Below are positions 29,151 to 40,329 of a stretch of DNA of 64,000 nucleotides, piece by piece. This DNA comes from Megaustenia siamemsis (Eukaryota > Mollusca > Gastropoda > Stylommatophora > Ariophantidae). Position 1 is the first letter of the stretch. Each line of letters starts with the position of its first letter. Where the stretch lies: contig JAVIAB010000092.1 in assembly GCA_032433765.1 (NCBI GenBank), positions 35,825,316-35,889,315 of the forward strand, in the 5' to 3' direction. Position numbers and translations under genes: made by a program. Below the pieces are notes generated by a model, which worked only from the letters and a program-made list of their open reading frames with translations, ran no database searches and was not told the DNA's origin.

Positions 29151-29396
29151 TCAATGGTGAGTGTTGTGCAGCCTGTATCGGATGATGGACTCGACATAGA
29201 CACCAGTGCCTGCCTGCCAAACCCTATTACTCCCAACTATGCCGTCTACCGAACAGTTGCAATCATCATGACCATTACATTCTTTCTGACAATCTTTGAG
29301 GCATATGCCATGAGGCTCAGACATATTGTTGGTGCATGTTTCTACCCATACCGAGAGAGATACCGTGCTGTTTGGCTCTACAACCACATACTTACG
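29151..29396 (+). CDS. DCST1/DCST2: DCST-like gene, exon 7 of the visible part
   Basis: The acceptor is ATTTTTACAG|TCA and the donor CTTACG|GTATAT. It has 82 codons, phase 0. A short ectodomain with paired Cys (TSACLPNPITPN) leads to a membrane helix (TVAIIMTITFFLTIFEAYAM). Juxtamembrane RLRHIVGACFYPYRERYRAVWLYN then follows. The C-x-P-x-P before the last helix and the YPxRExxRxxWLYN segment after it are strong signatures of the DCST C-terminal half. Confidence 0.9.
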
Positions 29397-29504
29397 GTAT
29401 ATGTAATCATGTTTGTGAATGTGATCAGTTACACCAGAATCAGAAACGCATATTTTAAGGGATGTTTTTTCTTCATCCACCTTCAACTCCCTGTGGAGCA
29501 TAGG

Positions 29505-29960
29505 TCTTCAAGAAACACTTTCCAAGTCGTTCTGTTTTTTTTCCATTCTTTTAAGATAATTCCATGTCTTCCCCATCATCTTCATCTCTGCTTCCATCTG
29601 TCTTCTCCAAGAATATTTTGGTCTTCCACTTTGTCTTGTTCCCTGGGTATTCAAAAAAAGGGTCTGTTGTGCAATACTCTCAGTTGGCTTCCGCAGTGTG
29701 TGTCCTATCCAGCGCCATCGTCTTCGCTGTATCCACTGGTATTTGACTGGCACTTGTCCATCTGTAACTTCCACTGGTATTTGACTGGTACATTTCCATA
29801 ATGCTATGTTAGTGATTTTGTCCTGCCGTTTCCATCCTGTTATTCTACGCAAGCATCTATTAATGAAGGTCTGTATCTTCATGACTGTCATTTTTGTTGT
29901 TCTCCACGTATCACAGCCATAAAATAACGACTGACTTAACTTTGGGGTTGAACATTTTTA
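29505..29960 (-). pseudogene. LINE reverse transcriptase C-terminal remnant (different family)
   Basis: A 127-codon minus-strand frame reads FINRCLRRITGWKRQDKITN, then RRRWRWIGHTLRKP and GRPKYSWRRQMEAEMKMMGKT. It is the tail of a LINE reverse transcriptase distinct from the GATA-tailed family. It contains an internal duplication around KCTSQIPVEVTDGQVPVKYQ. It lies only about 110 bp after exon 7. Confidence 0.75.
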
Positions 29961-30090
29961 TTTTTGTATTTAACCTAATTTCATTGGATTTCCATATATT
30001 TCCCAGTGCAAGGGAATTATTAAACACAATTTTACAAAATAAAGTTCCCTCTTATTTAATTTTTCATGAGATATGTCTTGAAAAGTAAAA

Positions 30091-30232
30091 AAGTAAAGAG
30101 CCTCATCACGCCAAATGGTGTACAGGGAATATGATGTTAGTGACCATAATTTTTACAAACCTTCAGCACATGATTTTTTGGGGTAATGTGGTTGGTATTA
30201 CGCCAGTGCTTCCTTACTTTCTCGGAAAAAAA
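30091..30232 (-). repeat. SINE tail fragment (minus)
   Basis: A diverged tail and central part of the common SINE (CTCATCACGCCAAATGGTG … GGTATTACGCCAGTGC); head missing. Confidence 0.7.
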
Positions 30233-30649
30233 GTCCTACTAAGATACTTTTTAAATATTTCCTTATTTTTCATCTTGTTTATGTTCTAGCTAGAATTAAT
30301 CAATATCTATTTTTAGACTTGCAATATTTTCTGAAGTTGCTCGACATTCTTTTCTGTTGCACACGTTGCACGCTTCAATTATTAACTATCCATAGTACAA
30401 CTTAATTAAGGATTCGTTGTATTTTAATACTTCCATCTAAATATACAGAGAACTAAAATAATATCCAACGATAAAAGAAAAAAGAGAAATAAAAAAACAC
30501 ACAAACTCATCAACAAAGAACTAAAGTTGCAACAAACTATGAATATCCGGATCTGTAGTTGCTAACAATAGAGACTGCAAGAATAAGATCAAAAGAAGAC
30601 ATGTAATATAATATATTACCAAATCTCTTTTATTTATGTTTTGATCATG
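30233..30649. other. intron, nothing recognised
   Basis: AT-rich DNA with A-rich stretches (30470-30520) and no supported ORF, RNA gene or repeat match inside the window. Confidence 0.45.
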
Positions 30650-30906
30650 TTTCGATATTCCGATTGTTTACGATGAATGATGATATCGTATGACAGGGAA
30701 CAGTTGGCTGTGTTCACTTTCTGCGCGATTTCGCTTTATGTCTTTTGGCATGTGCTGAGACTGCTACGATGGGGACTACAGTTACCTTTCTTTGTTTGGA
30801 GATGAGTTAGTATTTTGGATGATTCCACTGGCACGGGCGGTTGAGCAATTATGGATTTTAATTCGTTTGCAGTGATACCGGGGCCTTCCATAACCAATAA
30901 CCAATA
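30650..30906. repeat. dispersed repeat (SINE-like), copy 2
   Basis: Matches 1591-1850 over its full length, ending GGGGCCTTCCATAACCAATAACC. It is followed by an A-rich stretch. Confidence 0.7.
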
Positions 30907-31189
30907 TTACCAAAAAGAAAAAAAAATTAAAATTGATTGCTATGAAGAACTTGTGGCACAATGCCAACAAGGCAACAGAAGTATAACTACTGTGAGCATG
31001 TCTTCCCTATAGCAACATATGGTTTGTTGAATCCTGGACAATCTCGCAAACAATAATGAAGAAAATTTGTTCATTCGAAAAAAAAATGTTCCAGAAAAAT
31101 TCTCTTGGATAATGAAAATGAGCAATGAAAAAGTATTAATTGATCTAAATTTAGGAAAGAAATAGTTAATAAATATCTTACATATAAAA

Positions 31190-31530
31190 TTAAAAATAAT
31201 ATGGCCCTGTCAAAAGTCACTGTGGCTTGAAAGGAACAATAACGGAAAGCATGGTTCCCCATAAAAACGAGACAGGCAGACCAAGAAGAATGTAGTTTTT
31301 AAAACAGGAAGAAATAATAACAATTTTGTTGTGCAAAGAAGAGCTGAAATAAATTGTGACGACTGTAAAAGAATCAAAGGGGGAGAATGGGAGAAAAATA
31401 TATAATATTTTAAGAAAATGGCACGACAGATAATCAGCATCAGAACTGACCATTAACCCTACATGCAGGAAGTTATGGAAAGCTCTGATTACGTATGCCA
31501 GCTGTCACGTTACTTGATGGTGATGCTACA
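31190..31530 (+). repeat. old LINE 3'-end remnant
   Basis: In broken frames the end reads LWKALITYASCHVT, matching the LWRDMITYASRPGT end of the LINE at 32600-33240. Upstream Arg/Lys-rich sequence fits the usual basic region. Strongly decayed. Confidence 0.5.
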
Positions 31531-31568
31531 AATAGCACCTTGCTTTAAAATATTTGAACACTATTAAT

Positions 31569-31831
31569 AGTAAAGTAAAGTAAAGTACCCCGTCACGCCA
31601 AGTGGCGGCGTATATGGAATATGGTGTTAGTGACCATAAATTTTACAGACCTTCGGCACATGATTTTTGAGGTAATGTGGTCGGTATTACGCCCGTGCCG
31701 CTTTACTTTCCCAGAAAAAATTCCGGTACCCATTTAAGGCTGGGTGAACCCGGAAGCCATCGGTTGGGATCGAACCCTACCCCTTGTCCGTTGTAGTCCA
31801 GTTCACTAACCACTGAGCTATCGCGGCTCCC
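31569..31831 (-). repeat. full-length SINE with 14-bp target-site duplication
   Basis: The full element runs from the tail (CCCCGTCACGCCAAGTGGCG) to the head (CACTGAGCTATCGCGGCTCCC). It is flanked by TGAACACTATTAAT at 31555-31568 and 31832-31845. The perfect direct repeat defines the insertion and shows LINE-type (L1-like length) target duplication. Confidence 0.9.
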
Positions 31832-31902
31832 TGAACACTATTAATGCTAGTGACTAATTTGTTTTTTTATTTCTTATCAATTGCTACAAAGCTATTTTTT
31901 TT

Positions 31903-32056
31903 ATGGTGAGTTACGGTAGCTCAGTGATTAGTGAGCGGGCGAACTAAGGATAAGAGGTCAGCTTCGATCCCGGTGAGCTCCTATGTTCACCCAGCCTTAA
32001 ATGGGTACTGCTTATTTCTGGGGAAAGTATGACAGCCTGGTGTAATACCAACCAGA
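31903..32056 (+). repeat. SINE fragment with diverged head
   Basis: The head GTTACGGTAGCTCAGTGATT and the B-box-like CAGCTTCGATCCCGG precede CCCAGCCTTAAATGGGTACT. The tail is missing. It lies 70 bp from the 31569 copy in the opposite orientation. Confidence 0.72.
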
Positions 32057-32570
32057 TCTTCTTTTTTTTCTTCTATCCTTCCTCTATTACCGTTGGCGTC
32101 GAGGGGAGATACAATCTGCGATTCTTTGCTCTTCTGTTGGCCTCTTCTGGTGTTATCCCTCCTAGTGACTCTAGTATTCCCTTTATCCATCTCTTTCTTG
32201 GTCTTCCTCTTAATCTGGCGTTTGTTTATGGCTCTTTGAGTCATTGTTAGTTCTTTTTGTCTTGTTATGTGGCCGAATCAATTTATCTGTTGTTTCTTTA
32301 TGTATTCGATGGCTGGTTCAATCTCGAGTTTCTTTCTCAAGTCGGTGTTTCTTGCTCTGTCCCTTAAGCTGTTTCCTGTCATTCTTCTGACACCTCTTGT
32401 CCGTGACCCATCTTCTAATCGTGTTATTTCTATACATTTTTGTTGTTTTCACACACAAACTTATGATCGCGATTGTTTCTCCATTATTTTGTCTCTGAGC
32501 ACTGTTGTGTGTGTGTATGTTACATTGTCCTCTGCCGCTGTGCTAGTTCTGTCGCAGACCAACCAGATCA
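32057..32570 (-). pseudogene. LINE reverse transcriptase C-terminal remnant
   Basis: Minus-strand frames give RMTGNSLRDRARNTDLRKKL, then QQINWFGHITRQ and a basic tail. The same block (RPMTGNSMRDRIRNQELRKK) appears on the plus strand at 41118-41520, so these are two copies of one LINE family. The palm domain is absent. Confidence 0.72.
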
Positions 32571-32599
32571 AATATATAAAATGTGTAATTTGCCATTGA

Positions 32600-33240
32600 A
32601 ATATATGGATACTAACGCAATAAGGGTGTTAGACAAAGTTGTGTGCTATCACCAGATTTGTTTAATATTTATAGTGAGATTATTTTAAGATCCATAAGGG
32701 ACATGCCTGGAATAACAATTGGAGGTCATAATATAAATAATCAAATTATGCTGATGATACACTCTTAATCGCTAAGAGCGAAAATGAGTTACAAGAAATG
32801 TTTGACATTATAGTGAAAGAAAGCAAAAATAAAGGACTCAGCCTTAATAGCAAAAAGACAGAGGTAATGGTAACAACAAAGAAAAAGACATCACTTCAGT
32901 GCAAAATAAAGACAAGTGGAACAATATTAAAACAGGTAAATGAATTTAAATATTTAGGAACTTTGTTAACCTCAGACGGAAGATGTACAAAAGAGGTGAG
33001 ATGCAGATTGGCTCAGGCAAAAGCAGCTTTCCAAAAAATGAGGAAGATACTATGCAATCCATTTTTGACAATAGAAAAAAGAAAAAAAGAGTTCTTAAAT
33101 GTTATGTAGAGCCAGTCTTAACATATGGATGCGAATCATGGACAATAGGTCAACAACAGAAATGATAAATAGCCTAGATTGAAGGTTGTGGAGAGACATG
33201 ATCACCTACGCCAGTAGGCCCGGTACTTGATGATGATGAA
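32600..33240 (+). pseudogene. LINE reverse transcriptase fragment with catalytic YADD
   Basis: Frames together give SPDLFNIYSEIIL, then an interrupted YADDTLLIAKSENE and GLSLNSKKTEVMV. Further on are VNEFKYLGTLLTSDGRCTKE and YGCESWTIGQQ, and the end reads RLWRDMITYASRPGT. This is the palm, thumb and tail of a non-LTR reverse transcriptase with several one-base breaks and an internal loss around 33165. It is the longest decayed LINE copy here, and its 3' end is the family end also seen at 1370 and 36410. Confidence 0.82.
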
Positions 33241-33900
33241 CGCAATATTCCGTCTACTTGATTGGAGGGAAGCCACATTTTATTATGGGCAATTATACAC
33301 AATTATTTTTACTATAGTTTGTTTCAGATTGTTTGCCTCCCTAATTCCAGTAATATCTCGAAAACCGTCTGATGGAATACCATGATTTTTTGCATGCGAC
33401 CTTAGATTTTCAATGACGTAACGAATTTATCATTTAAATTATCGTATGTGTTACCGTTTCCTCAAAGCGGCAACTTCCTTTGATCTCCTTCATATTTGTA
33501 TTTATTTTGACACAAAAAACAGAATGTACGGTAAATGAAGATCTTTTACACTTTTTAGAGGAAAAGGCGTAACTTTTATTTTTATATAAGGGACATTATT
33601 ACTTTATAATAAGAGAGTAAGTAAGTAAGTGTTCCTGTCATGCCTGAAGGTGTATAGGGGAATAAACCGCCACAATTGCACTTTTTCACAACATGCTACC
33701 CATTTGGATTGGGCTCTTTTAATTATACAACTAATATTGAATCAAATCAAAATAGGCCGAACATTCACCGAATAGAAATTATTTATTTTAAGAACACAGA
33801 ATACATCGTCAACTCACTAAAAAAACAGTTCCTGAAGTGGTCCGTATCCAGAGTTTCCAACTCCAACAAAGTCACTTCAGTAAGTTCAAACAAATGAGTT
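33241..33900. other. intron with a short SINE-tail remnant
   Basis: AT-rich sequence. A diverged minus-strand SINE tail (AAGTAAGTAAGTGTTCCTGT … GGTGTATAGGG) is visible at about 33612-33668. No gene is seen. It may contain one flank of the DDE transposon that follows, but I could not define its inverted repeat. Confidence 0.45.
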
Positions 33901-35178
33901 TTATTCAGAATCTGCCGAATCTAATAGACGTATTACCATTTTTGGTTGAATAACCCACAGACCATCGTTTCTCCAATACTTATCTTCCTCAACCATAACA
34001 TGGTCTTCACAACTAGCCCAATAATCTTTGTCTATGTTTGAAATAGCAACATTGGTAAGCTCTTTAACATCAGATAATTTGAAAGTTTTATTTTCGGATG
34101 CTACTTGCCCTTTGATCTTTGCCCAAACTAATTCAATAGGATTTAGGTGTGAGTGATATGGAGGCAGCCTCAAACATCTATGACCATGTTCTTCAATTAA
34201 TTTATCTATTTGAAATATCTTTGGCCGTTGTATCTGTTTTACAAGTGAAAGTAATTCAGGCTTGAGATACATATCGTTAAATGGTATTTGTTCCCTTGTC
34301 GGCCATGTCTTTATTTCAGCTTTAGTGCTTGATGATGTTGGAACTTTATCTTCTTGTGCCACTTTGTTATGGTAAGATGCATTATCCATGATCAAACAAG
34401 ATGGTCGATCTAATAAAGGCAAAAGAGTGTCTTTAATCCAATCTCTGAACATATGACTGTTCATCTCTGAATGATAATCCTGGTTATCAGTTGACTTTGC
34501 AATAAAAACAAGTTCAGCATTCTCCACCAGGCCATTATTTTTGCTCCCAGCATGTGCCACTATAAGGCGCTTTCCTTTGCTGCTAGGTACATACCTTTTA
34601 ATAGTCCCATCTAATGACTGCCATTCTTTTTCATTTGTGTGGTGGGCATTAATCCATGTTTCGTCCAAGTACACAATGTCATAATCTTCATTACGCATTT
34701 GTCTAACTTCACGTAAATATTTGCTTCTTGCAGCTACTAAATGAGGTTTCTCGCAAATGATGTTTCTTCCACAAGAATATTTTCTAAAAGTGAAGCCTAA
34801 ACTCCGCACACTTCTCCATAGTGTGGTTTTTGATACATCAATACTGGTGTTCTTTTTAAGCCAAATCTTAAGTTTCCGTATGGTAACTTCTTCCCCTAAG
34901 TCAAACATTTTACAAATCTCTCTGCGGACAAGTTCTCTGTCAAAACTGTCTAACAAATGTTTTCTTCCTCGACTTCTTTCTTTCCTTGAACATTCACATT
35001 GAACATTTTTCACTGATCTATGAAACGACCGTTTACTTAAACCTAACACGTGCATCGTTCTCTTTTCAGGATTTGATATGCTGTGATATAGACTCCCTCG
35101 TTTTGCCTCTCTACAAAAATATAAATATAATTTCTTTGTAATATTTTGTTCAGTAACAAATTTCAACTTTAAACTCAT
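33901..35178 (-). CDS. IS630-Tc1-mariner transposase, Sailor-like (long D-E spacing)
   Basis: There are 425 intact codons from the ATG at 35178; the frame extends four codons upstream without an ATG. The N-terminal half is a helix-turn-helix DNA-binding region (VTIRKLKIWLKKNTSIDVSK). The catalytic residues are seen in DIVYLDETWINA, SCLIMDNASYHN and SHLNPIELVWAKIKG. By my count 83 residues separate the second Asp and the Glu, far above the 34-39 of usual Tc1/mariner. The DD82E Sailor group has about this spacing. An insertion with TKAEIKTWPTREQIPFN fills the gap. No terminal inverted repeat was found by eye, so it may be an old full-length element or a domesticated gene. Confidence 0.8.
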   Translation of the reverse strand: MSLKLKFVTEQNITKKLYLYFCREAKRGSLYHSISNPEKRTMHVLGLSKRSFHRSVKNVQCECSRKERSRGRKHLLDSFDRELVRREICKMFDLGEEVTIRKLKIWLKKNTSIDVSKTTLWRSVRSLGFTFRKYSCGRNIICEKPHLVAARSKYLREVRQMRNEDYDIVYLDETWINAHHTNEKEWQSLDGTIKRYVPSSKGKRLIVAHAGSKNNGLVENAELVFIAKSTDNQDYHSEMNSHMFRDWIKDTLLPLLDRPSCLIMDNASYHNKVAQEDKVPTSSSTKAEIKTWPTREQIPFNDMYLKPELLSLVKQIQRPKIFQIDKLIEEHGHRCLRLPPYHSHLNPIELVWAKIKGQVASENKTFKLSDVKELTNVAISNIDKDYWASCEDHVMVEEDKYWRNDGLWVIQPKMVIRLLDSADSE

Positions 35179-35889
35179 TGTTAAGGGCACAACTCACAAA
35201 ACACGCCTATGTAAATAATTTGATTTTGTATTTTTGGTGACGTTATACTAATGACGTGATACAAAAAGTTGACAATTTTAATCCAGTAAGTGCAAAACCA
35301 GAATTGCGCACCGAATATAAGAGAAATTTGCTACACATATGTGCAAATATTGACAAAAATCTGACATTTGCAATTCAATAGTGTAAACCGGTGCCTTTAC
35401 CCACCAACATATAAAGGAAATTCCCAAATGAAGATGTTTAAATCATTCTTGAAGTGATATGGAAGGGGTAAATACTCTTAAATTTTGATTCAAATGTGCC
35501 CAAGTTTAATCATACTTTTATCCTCCTGGTAAGCAAGCGCACAAGAAAAACCAGCAGTTTGTTTGCAATGAATTTATTTTTTCTATTACGTTATGAGATT
35601 CAGTAGGTTACATGCAAAATATCAGCACTGTAACACAAATGGTTGCTGAGCTGTGGTTTTTTGAAGTGAGGCAAAAAATCTGAAGCGAACTATAGACATC
35701 ATTAAAAGTCTATTATATACAAGTATATACGCAGACTTGATTCAGTATTCAATCGTTTACACATTATATCACATTAACTTTGTATTTTTCTTTTGGCTCT
35801 ATTCATATAACAATTAATACTTATTAATATTTATAATGTGCTTTATTTCTTGTCTCAATTTCAGATCAATATTAACATTTGACCTGCCA
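35179..35889. other. intron, nothing recognised
   Basis: AT-rich DNA. It probably holds the 5' flank of the transposon at 33901-35178. I saw no clear repeat pair with 33500-33900. Confidence 0.4.
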
Positions 35890-36420
35890 GTTAGTAATTT
35901 AGTTTATCTGTATGGCAGCATTTCAGAAAATGAAAAAATATCTTATGCAACAAATCTATTCCAAAAGAAATGAGAAAGAGAGTTCATCGATGCTATATAG
36001 AACCAATTCTGGCCTATGGAGGCGAATCATGGACAATAGATAAACAAATGAAAAGACGATTAGAGGCCATAGAGATGGGATTTCTCAGAAGAATGTTGAA
36101 AGTTCACTGGACAGCTAAAAAGACCAATGAGAAAGTTCTCAAAGAGGTCAACACAAAAAGGGAGCTCTTAAAAAACTCAGAAAGAAGCAATCAACATTTT
36201 TTGGGCACATCATGAGAAGAGGAAAGTTGGTTACAACTGGCAAAATAAAAGGAAAGAGAGATCGCGGACGACAAAGAGAGAAAATACTGGATAGCTTGGT
36301 GTCATGGCATGGAAAACAGTCAACAACAGAACTCATACGATGCACTGTGGATAGAAGATTGTGGAAGGACATGATCGCCAGCGCCAACTGGTACGGTACA
36401 TGATGATGATGATGATGGTA
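35890..36420 (+). pseudogene. LINE reverse transcriptase C-terminal remnant
   Basis: A close copy of the tail at 863-1375: RVHRCYIEPILAYGGESWTI, then FLRRMLKVHWTAKKTNEKVL, a basic GKRDRGRQREK stretch and LWKDMIASANW at the end. Frames shift near 36170. It ends in ATGATGATGATG, the usual 3' tail of this family in the window. Confidence 0.8.
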
Positions 36421-37106
36421 TGGCAAGTGTGTCATTCTCCATAATTATATCAATGTACTCCCTAGTTACATGTCAATTTTTATTTTTTGTCTCTATAATT
36501 TCCTTGCTTATTTGAGAAGATTTAGCGGAATTGCTCTCTATCGTTTGAATCGTGTGCTGTTATGTTAAAGTAAAACATTTCTTATTTCTACTTTGTGAGT
36601 TTGCCTACAATATCCTGGTTGTCTTCCAAAGCTTTATTCTTAAAAATGTTTAACTCTAAAAGATCTGATTTGAAGTTGTGTGTGTTCATGGTTTTCTATA
36701 TTGTCATTGATTGACATCGTGATCTGTTCCAAAGCGAAATATTTTCAGCAATAAAAAAATATATAATTTATGAAAGAGTTTTATGAATTTCTTTTGAAAT
36801 TTATTCAAAATTATTCAACATTATTGAATATTGTTATTATTTAACAATAAATATGGAAGAAAGTCAAATAAGGTATATTTTAATTCAAAAAAATTAAACA
36901 TTTTTGGTAGGTGGAATAAACATTCTTTACATAAGAGTTTGTTTCCAAGGGGCTGAGAATATATTAGTTGAAAACCTGGAAGATACGAGGCAGTTTGTGT
37001 CGATATAATGGATTTTTATATTTGTTGGTGGTATTTTCTTTGAATGACCTCTTTTGTGCCAGAAATTAAGAAAATGACATTCTTTAGTAAAACATTATAT
37101 ACTGAA
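36421..37106. other. intron, nothing recognised
   Basis: Strongly AT-rich. It contains no ORF with a domain, no RNA gene and no repeat shared with the rest of the window. Confidence 0.5.
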
Positions 37107-38436
37107 GGGAGGTCAAAAAGTAATGCACACCAATTTTTTTCTCGGAAACTATTCGGGCAAAATGTGTGAAATTTTCACAGATTGTAGTTGAACATCCCCT
37201 TTACACTACCTATTTTTCAACATAATCTCCGTCCAAGCGTATTGCCTTACGCCAACGCGAAACTAGGTCATGAATGCCTCGTTTGTACCTAGTTTTGTCC
37301 TGCTCGCGTAGCCATTTTTTAACTGCACGGATCACATCCTCATCATTGTCAAAGTGTGTCCCACGCAGGAATTTTTTGAGTGGTCCAAACAGATGGAAAT
37401 CTGAGGGAGCCAGATCAGGGCTGTAAGGAGGATGGGGCAGTACAGTCCAACCAAATTTGTTGATTGCTTCCCGTGTTACCAGACTTGTGTGAGGGCGTGC
37501 ATTGTCATGTTGAAGCAACAAATCTGCAGATGGCTTATTAGGCCGAACTCTGTGGAACCGATTTGTGAGTTTTGTCAGTGTATTGATGTAAGCTGTCGAG
37601 TTGATTGTCTCACCTCTTGTCATTACATCAACAAGAATCACACCATCAATGTCCCAGAAGACAGTGATCATCATCTTTCCGGCTGATGGAGATGTTTTGA
37701 ATTTTTTTCTTTTTGGTGACTGCGGATGATGCCATTCCATTGACTGCATTTTTGTTTCAGGCTCATAATAATGTGCCCACGTTTCGTCACCGGTAACAAT
37801 TTTTGACAAAAACATTTCTCCTTCAACACAGAAACGCTCCAACAATTCAGAACAGAATGTTTTCCTTTGAACTCTGTGATCATTTGTTAGGCACCGAGGA
37901 ACCCATCGAGCGCAAATCTTTGAATATCCGAGAGTTTTAAAAATTGCGATTGCACTTCCCTTGCTGACTGTAAGCTGCAATGCCAATTGCTGACTAGTGA
38001 TACGCCTATCCTTACGAATAATGGCATCAGCCCGGTTTAACATGTCTGTGCTGGTAGCCGAGACAACACGCCCAGAACGCGGTAAATCATGCAGCTCCAC
38101 TCGTACACTTTCTGCAGCTTTAATTCTCTGAACCCAGCGACTAACTGTGCTCCTATCGACTGCAGAACATTTGTACACTGCACACAGTCGTTTATGAATG
38201 TTTGCCACAGTTTCTTTTTCCGCAACCAGAAATTCTATGACAATTCGCTGTTTGTAACGGACATTGTTGACAAGCTCCATTTTAACGGTTCATAGATTGC
38301 GTAATATTTTTCAGAATGCTGTGCAATTTGGTGCACATAATTGGAACATGTCATATTCCAAGTGTGCAAAATTTCATATTCCTATCTTTATTATTAGCCG
38401 AGAAAAAAATTGGTGTGCATTACTTTTTGACCTCCC
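37107..38436 (-). mobile_element. mariner element, intact
   Basis: The terminal inverted repeats are GGGAGGTCAAAAAGTAATGC followed by ACACCAATTTTTTTCTCGG at the left, and the reverse complement at 38397-38436. The 1330-bp length is standard for mariner. TA dinucleotides lie next to the right end (38437) and near the left end (37099-37102), but the left junction is not clean. It encodes one intact transposase. Confidence 0.92.
37210..38280 (-). CDS. mariner transposase (DD34D)
   Basis: There are 356 intact codons. The N-terminal paired-type helix-turn-helix domains (residues about 5-110) include STVSRWVQRI and HDLPRSGR. The catalytic core has IVTGDETWAHYYEP (first Asp), LLQHDNARPH (second Asp) and PPYSPDLAPSDFHLFGPL, in which the third Asp follows 34 residues after the second. 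This is the DD34D triad of mariner, as in SETMAR-type transposases. The WVPRCL linker motif (WVPHEL in the family) is present at about 125. Full length and unbroken, so it may be active or only recently dead. Confidence 0.95.
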   Translation of the reverse strand: MELVNNVRYKQRIVIEFLVAEKETVANIHKRLCAVYKCSAVDRSTVSRWVQRIKAAESVRVELHDLPRSGRVVSATSTDMLNRADAIIRKDRRITSQQLALQLTVSKGSAIAIFKTLGYSKICARWVPRCLTNDHRVQRKTFCSELLERFCVEGEMFLSKIVTGDETWAHYYEPETKMQSMEWHHPQSPKRKKFKTSPSAGKMMITVFWDIDGVILVDVMTRGETINSTAYINTLTKLTNRFHRVRPNKPSADLLLQHDNARPHTSLVTREAINKFGWTVLPHPPYSPDLAPSDFHLFGPLKKFLRGTHFDNDEDVIRAVKKWLREQDKTRYKRGIHDLVSRWRKAIRLDGDYVEK

Positions 38437-39546
38437 TACGTATATATAAATAATAAGACTTCTAATTTATTTTGAATTTCAACTTTATGGTACTTTGTTA
38501 TTGTCACTTAGATTCATTATGATGGCTGTCTGTCTAAACTGCTTAGCATATGTTATAGTAACATAGTCCATTCATAAGTTGAAAAACACGTTTGCTATCG
38601 ATTTGCGTGAAAACTACATGTTAGATCGCAGTTCTTTTTGCATTCAGTCTTATATATAACGTTATATAAATATGTTTTGCTCTTTTGCGACTCCCTGCAT
38701 GCCATTCGGACCTCAAATCGATCGAGCTTGTTGAACTGAAGTCAAAAGACAAGTTAGAGAACAGAACTTAACGTTAAACACTGTAATGTTAAGTTCTGAT
38801 ACTTGAGTCGCTCTCAAGAATAAGCATTCAGCTCTGGAAGAAGTGTGTTGTATATGTGCCGCATTGGAAGACGAGTACTGACAACGAGATGGATTATTAT
38901 TTGTCTAGCCATTAATAATTATAAACCTCTTGGAATCGTCAGATTCGAAATGACGAAGACCATATTTTGTTGACAGACTCAATAACCACTCGTGATGATT
39001 AAACCTAATGTTGAGCAAATGGTTAAGTGTATGTACAATGGAAACAAATATATTGCCATTTCAAAATGCGTCTACCATCATTTGGACACCATGGGGTCTG
39101 ATGGTGACCGAAGGGCAAGACTAACTGTAGCAATCTGAAGTCACCTTTATGATTACACACGACGGGCAACACACACAAAATGACTTGATCTATAAAAGTA
39201 TTATGTATATACGACTCTGAAAAGAACTGAACTGGAAATTAACTATGGTACTGTAAAATCTAAAATTTGAATCAACTTATTTGCAATGGTCATAAAAGAT
39301 CAAATGAATTCGCCTATGTACAAAATCTGTTGTATCTGTGTAGTAATGAACAGTAATATTTTTGCGTCATAGATATTCTAAGCTGCATGCAAAAAAATCA
39401 CTGCAATATAACAGATAGTTTTCACGTAAATCGAAAAGAAAAGTGTTCTTGAATTTATGAACAGACTATAACACTTGATTAATGCTCATTAAGAGAGCGG
39501 ACAATTTGTTCAACTGTAGTATTTAATATTTTCATTTTGTTTCCAG
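38437..39546. other. intron, nothing recognised
   Basis: AT-rich intron between the mariner element and exon 8. No ORF with a domain or repeat match was seen. Confidence 0.5.
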
Positions 39547-39665
39547 ACTAGAGGAGGTTTTTTGTTTTTCCTAAGGCGACAGCTTCGAAGGAAATTTAAG
39601 AAAGAAAAATCCATCCACAAAATTAGTATTACCAGCAGATTGGTGGCACAGTTTCGTTGTTGCAA
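39547..39665 (+). CDS. DCST1/DCST2: DCST-like gene, exon 8 of the visible part
   Basis: The acceptor is TTGTTTCCAG|ACT and the donor TTGCAA|GTAAGT. It has 39 codons plus two bases. The peptide is very basic (TRGGFLFFLRRQLRRKFKKE, then KISITSRLVAQFRCC). It joins exon 7 in frame and reads into the Cys-rich finger of exon 9. This is the cytosolic segment between the last membrane helix and the zinc finger of DCST proteins. Confidence 0.82.
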
Positions 39666-40329
39666 GTAAGTGACTGAGGTAGTGGATAGATAATTTTTAG
39701 AAAAAAAGAGAGAGATAAAGAGAGAAATAAATTGCAGAGCCACGATTAAATATATTTAGAAAGGGAGTGATGTGGATAAGCTCACCTTCCTCTGTTACTG
39801 CATTTAAAATCTCTGACTAGAACTGACTTATATTTATGTATATTCCTTCATTACATGTTGTCCATCTCAGAACTCTAGAAATTATCAAACATTATTATTT
39901 CTGTCAGTCTCCCTCTGTACTCGGTAGTTGTTTTTATTTAATTCTATCTTCGGTCCTTATTTTTTTTATAATACTACCCTGAATCTAGTCATTTAATAAA
40001 AAGCCTTCATATTGCATGTGCTCAGTATTCTTATCTTTGTTTTTATATATTTTCTTCTCTCTGGTGTTACTGGTACGTGCGATTACTAAATCACATATGG
40101 TGCCCCATAGATCTCCATAGTTTGACTCCTACAAACACACATTTATATGTGACCATAAGTTTAGAAAAAGCTGCTGGACGGAGGTTGGAGTGAGGGGTGG
40201 GTTAAGGCATACAAATGCGAGTCTGCCCTCTCGGACTCTCTCACTCATGGCCATATTTTGTTTGCAAGTCTCTATTGTTCAGTTCCACTGACCTTCAGAT
40301 CCATTTGGTGCATAGCCTAGTTTACCAAC
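39666..40329. other. intron, nothing recognised
   Basis: AT-rich intron with no supported gene or repeat. Confidence 0.45.

Noticed and set aside
29401..29801. extension of exon 7 as one 255-codon ORF
   Set aside because: A good GT donor ends the exon at 29396 with the correct phase for exon 8. The sequence after it is the reverse strand of a LINE fragment.
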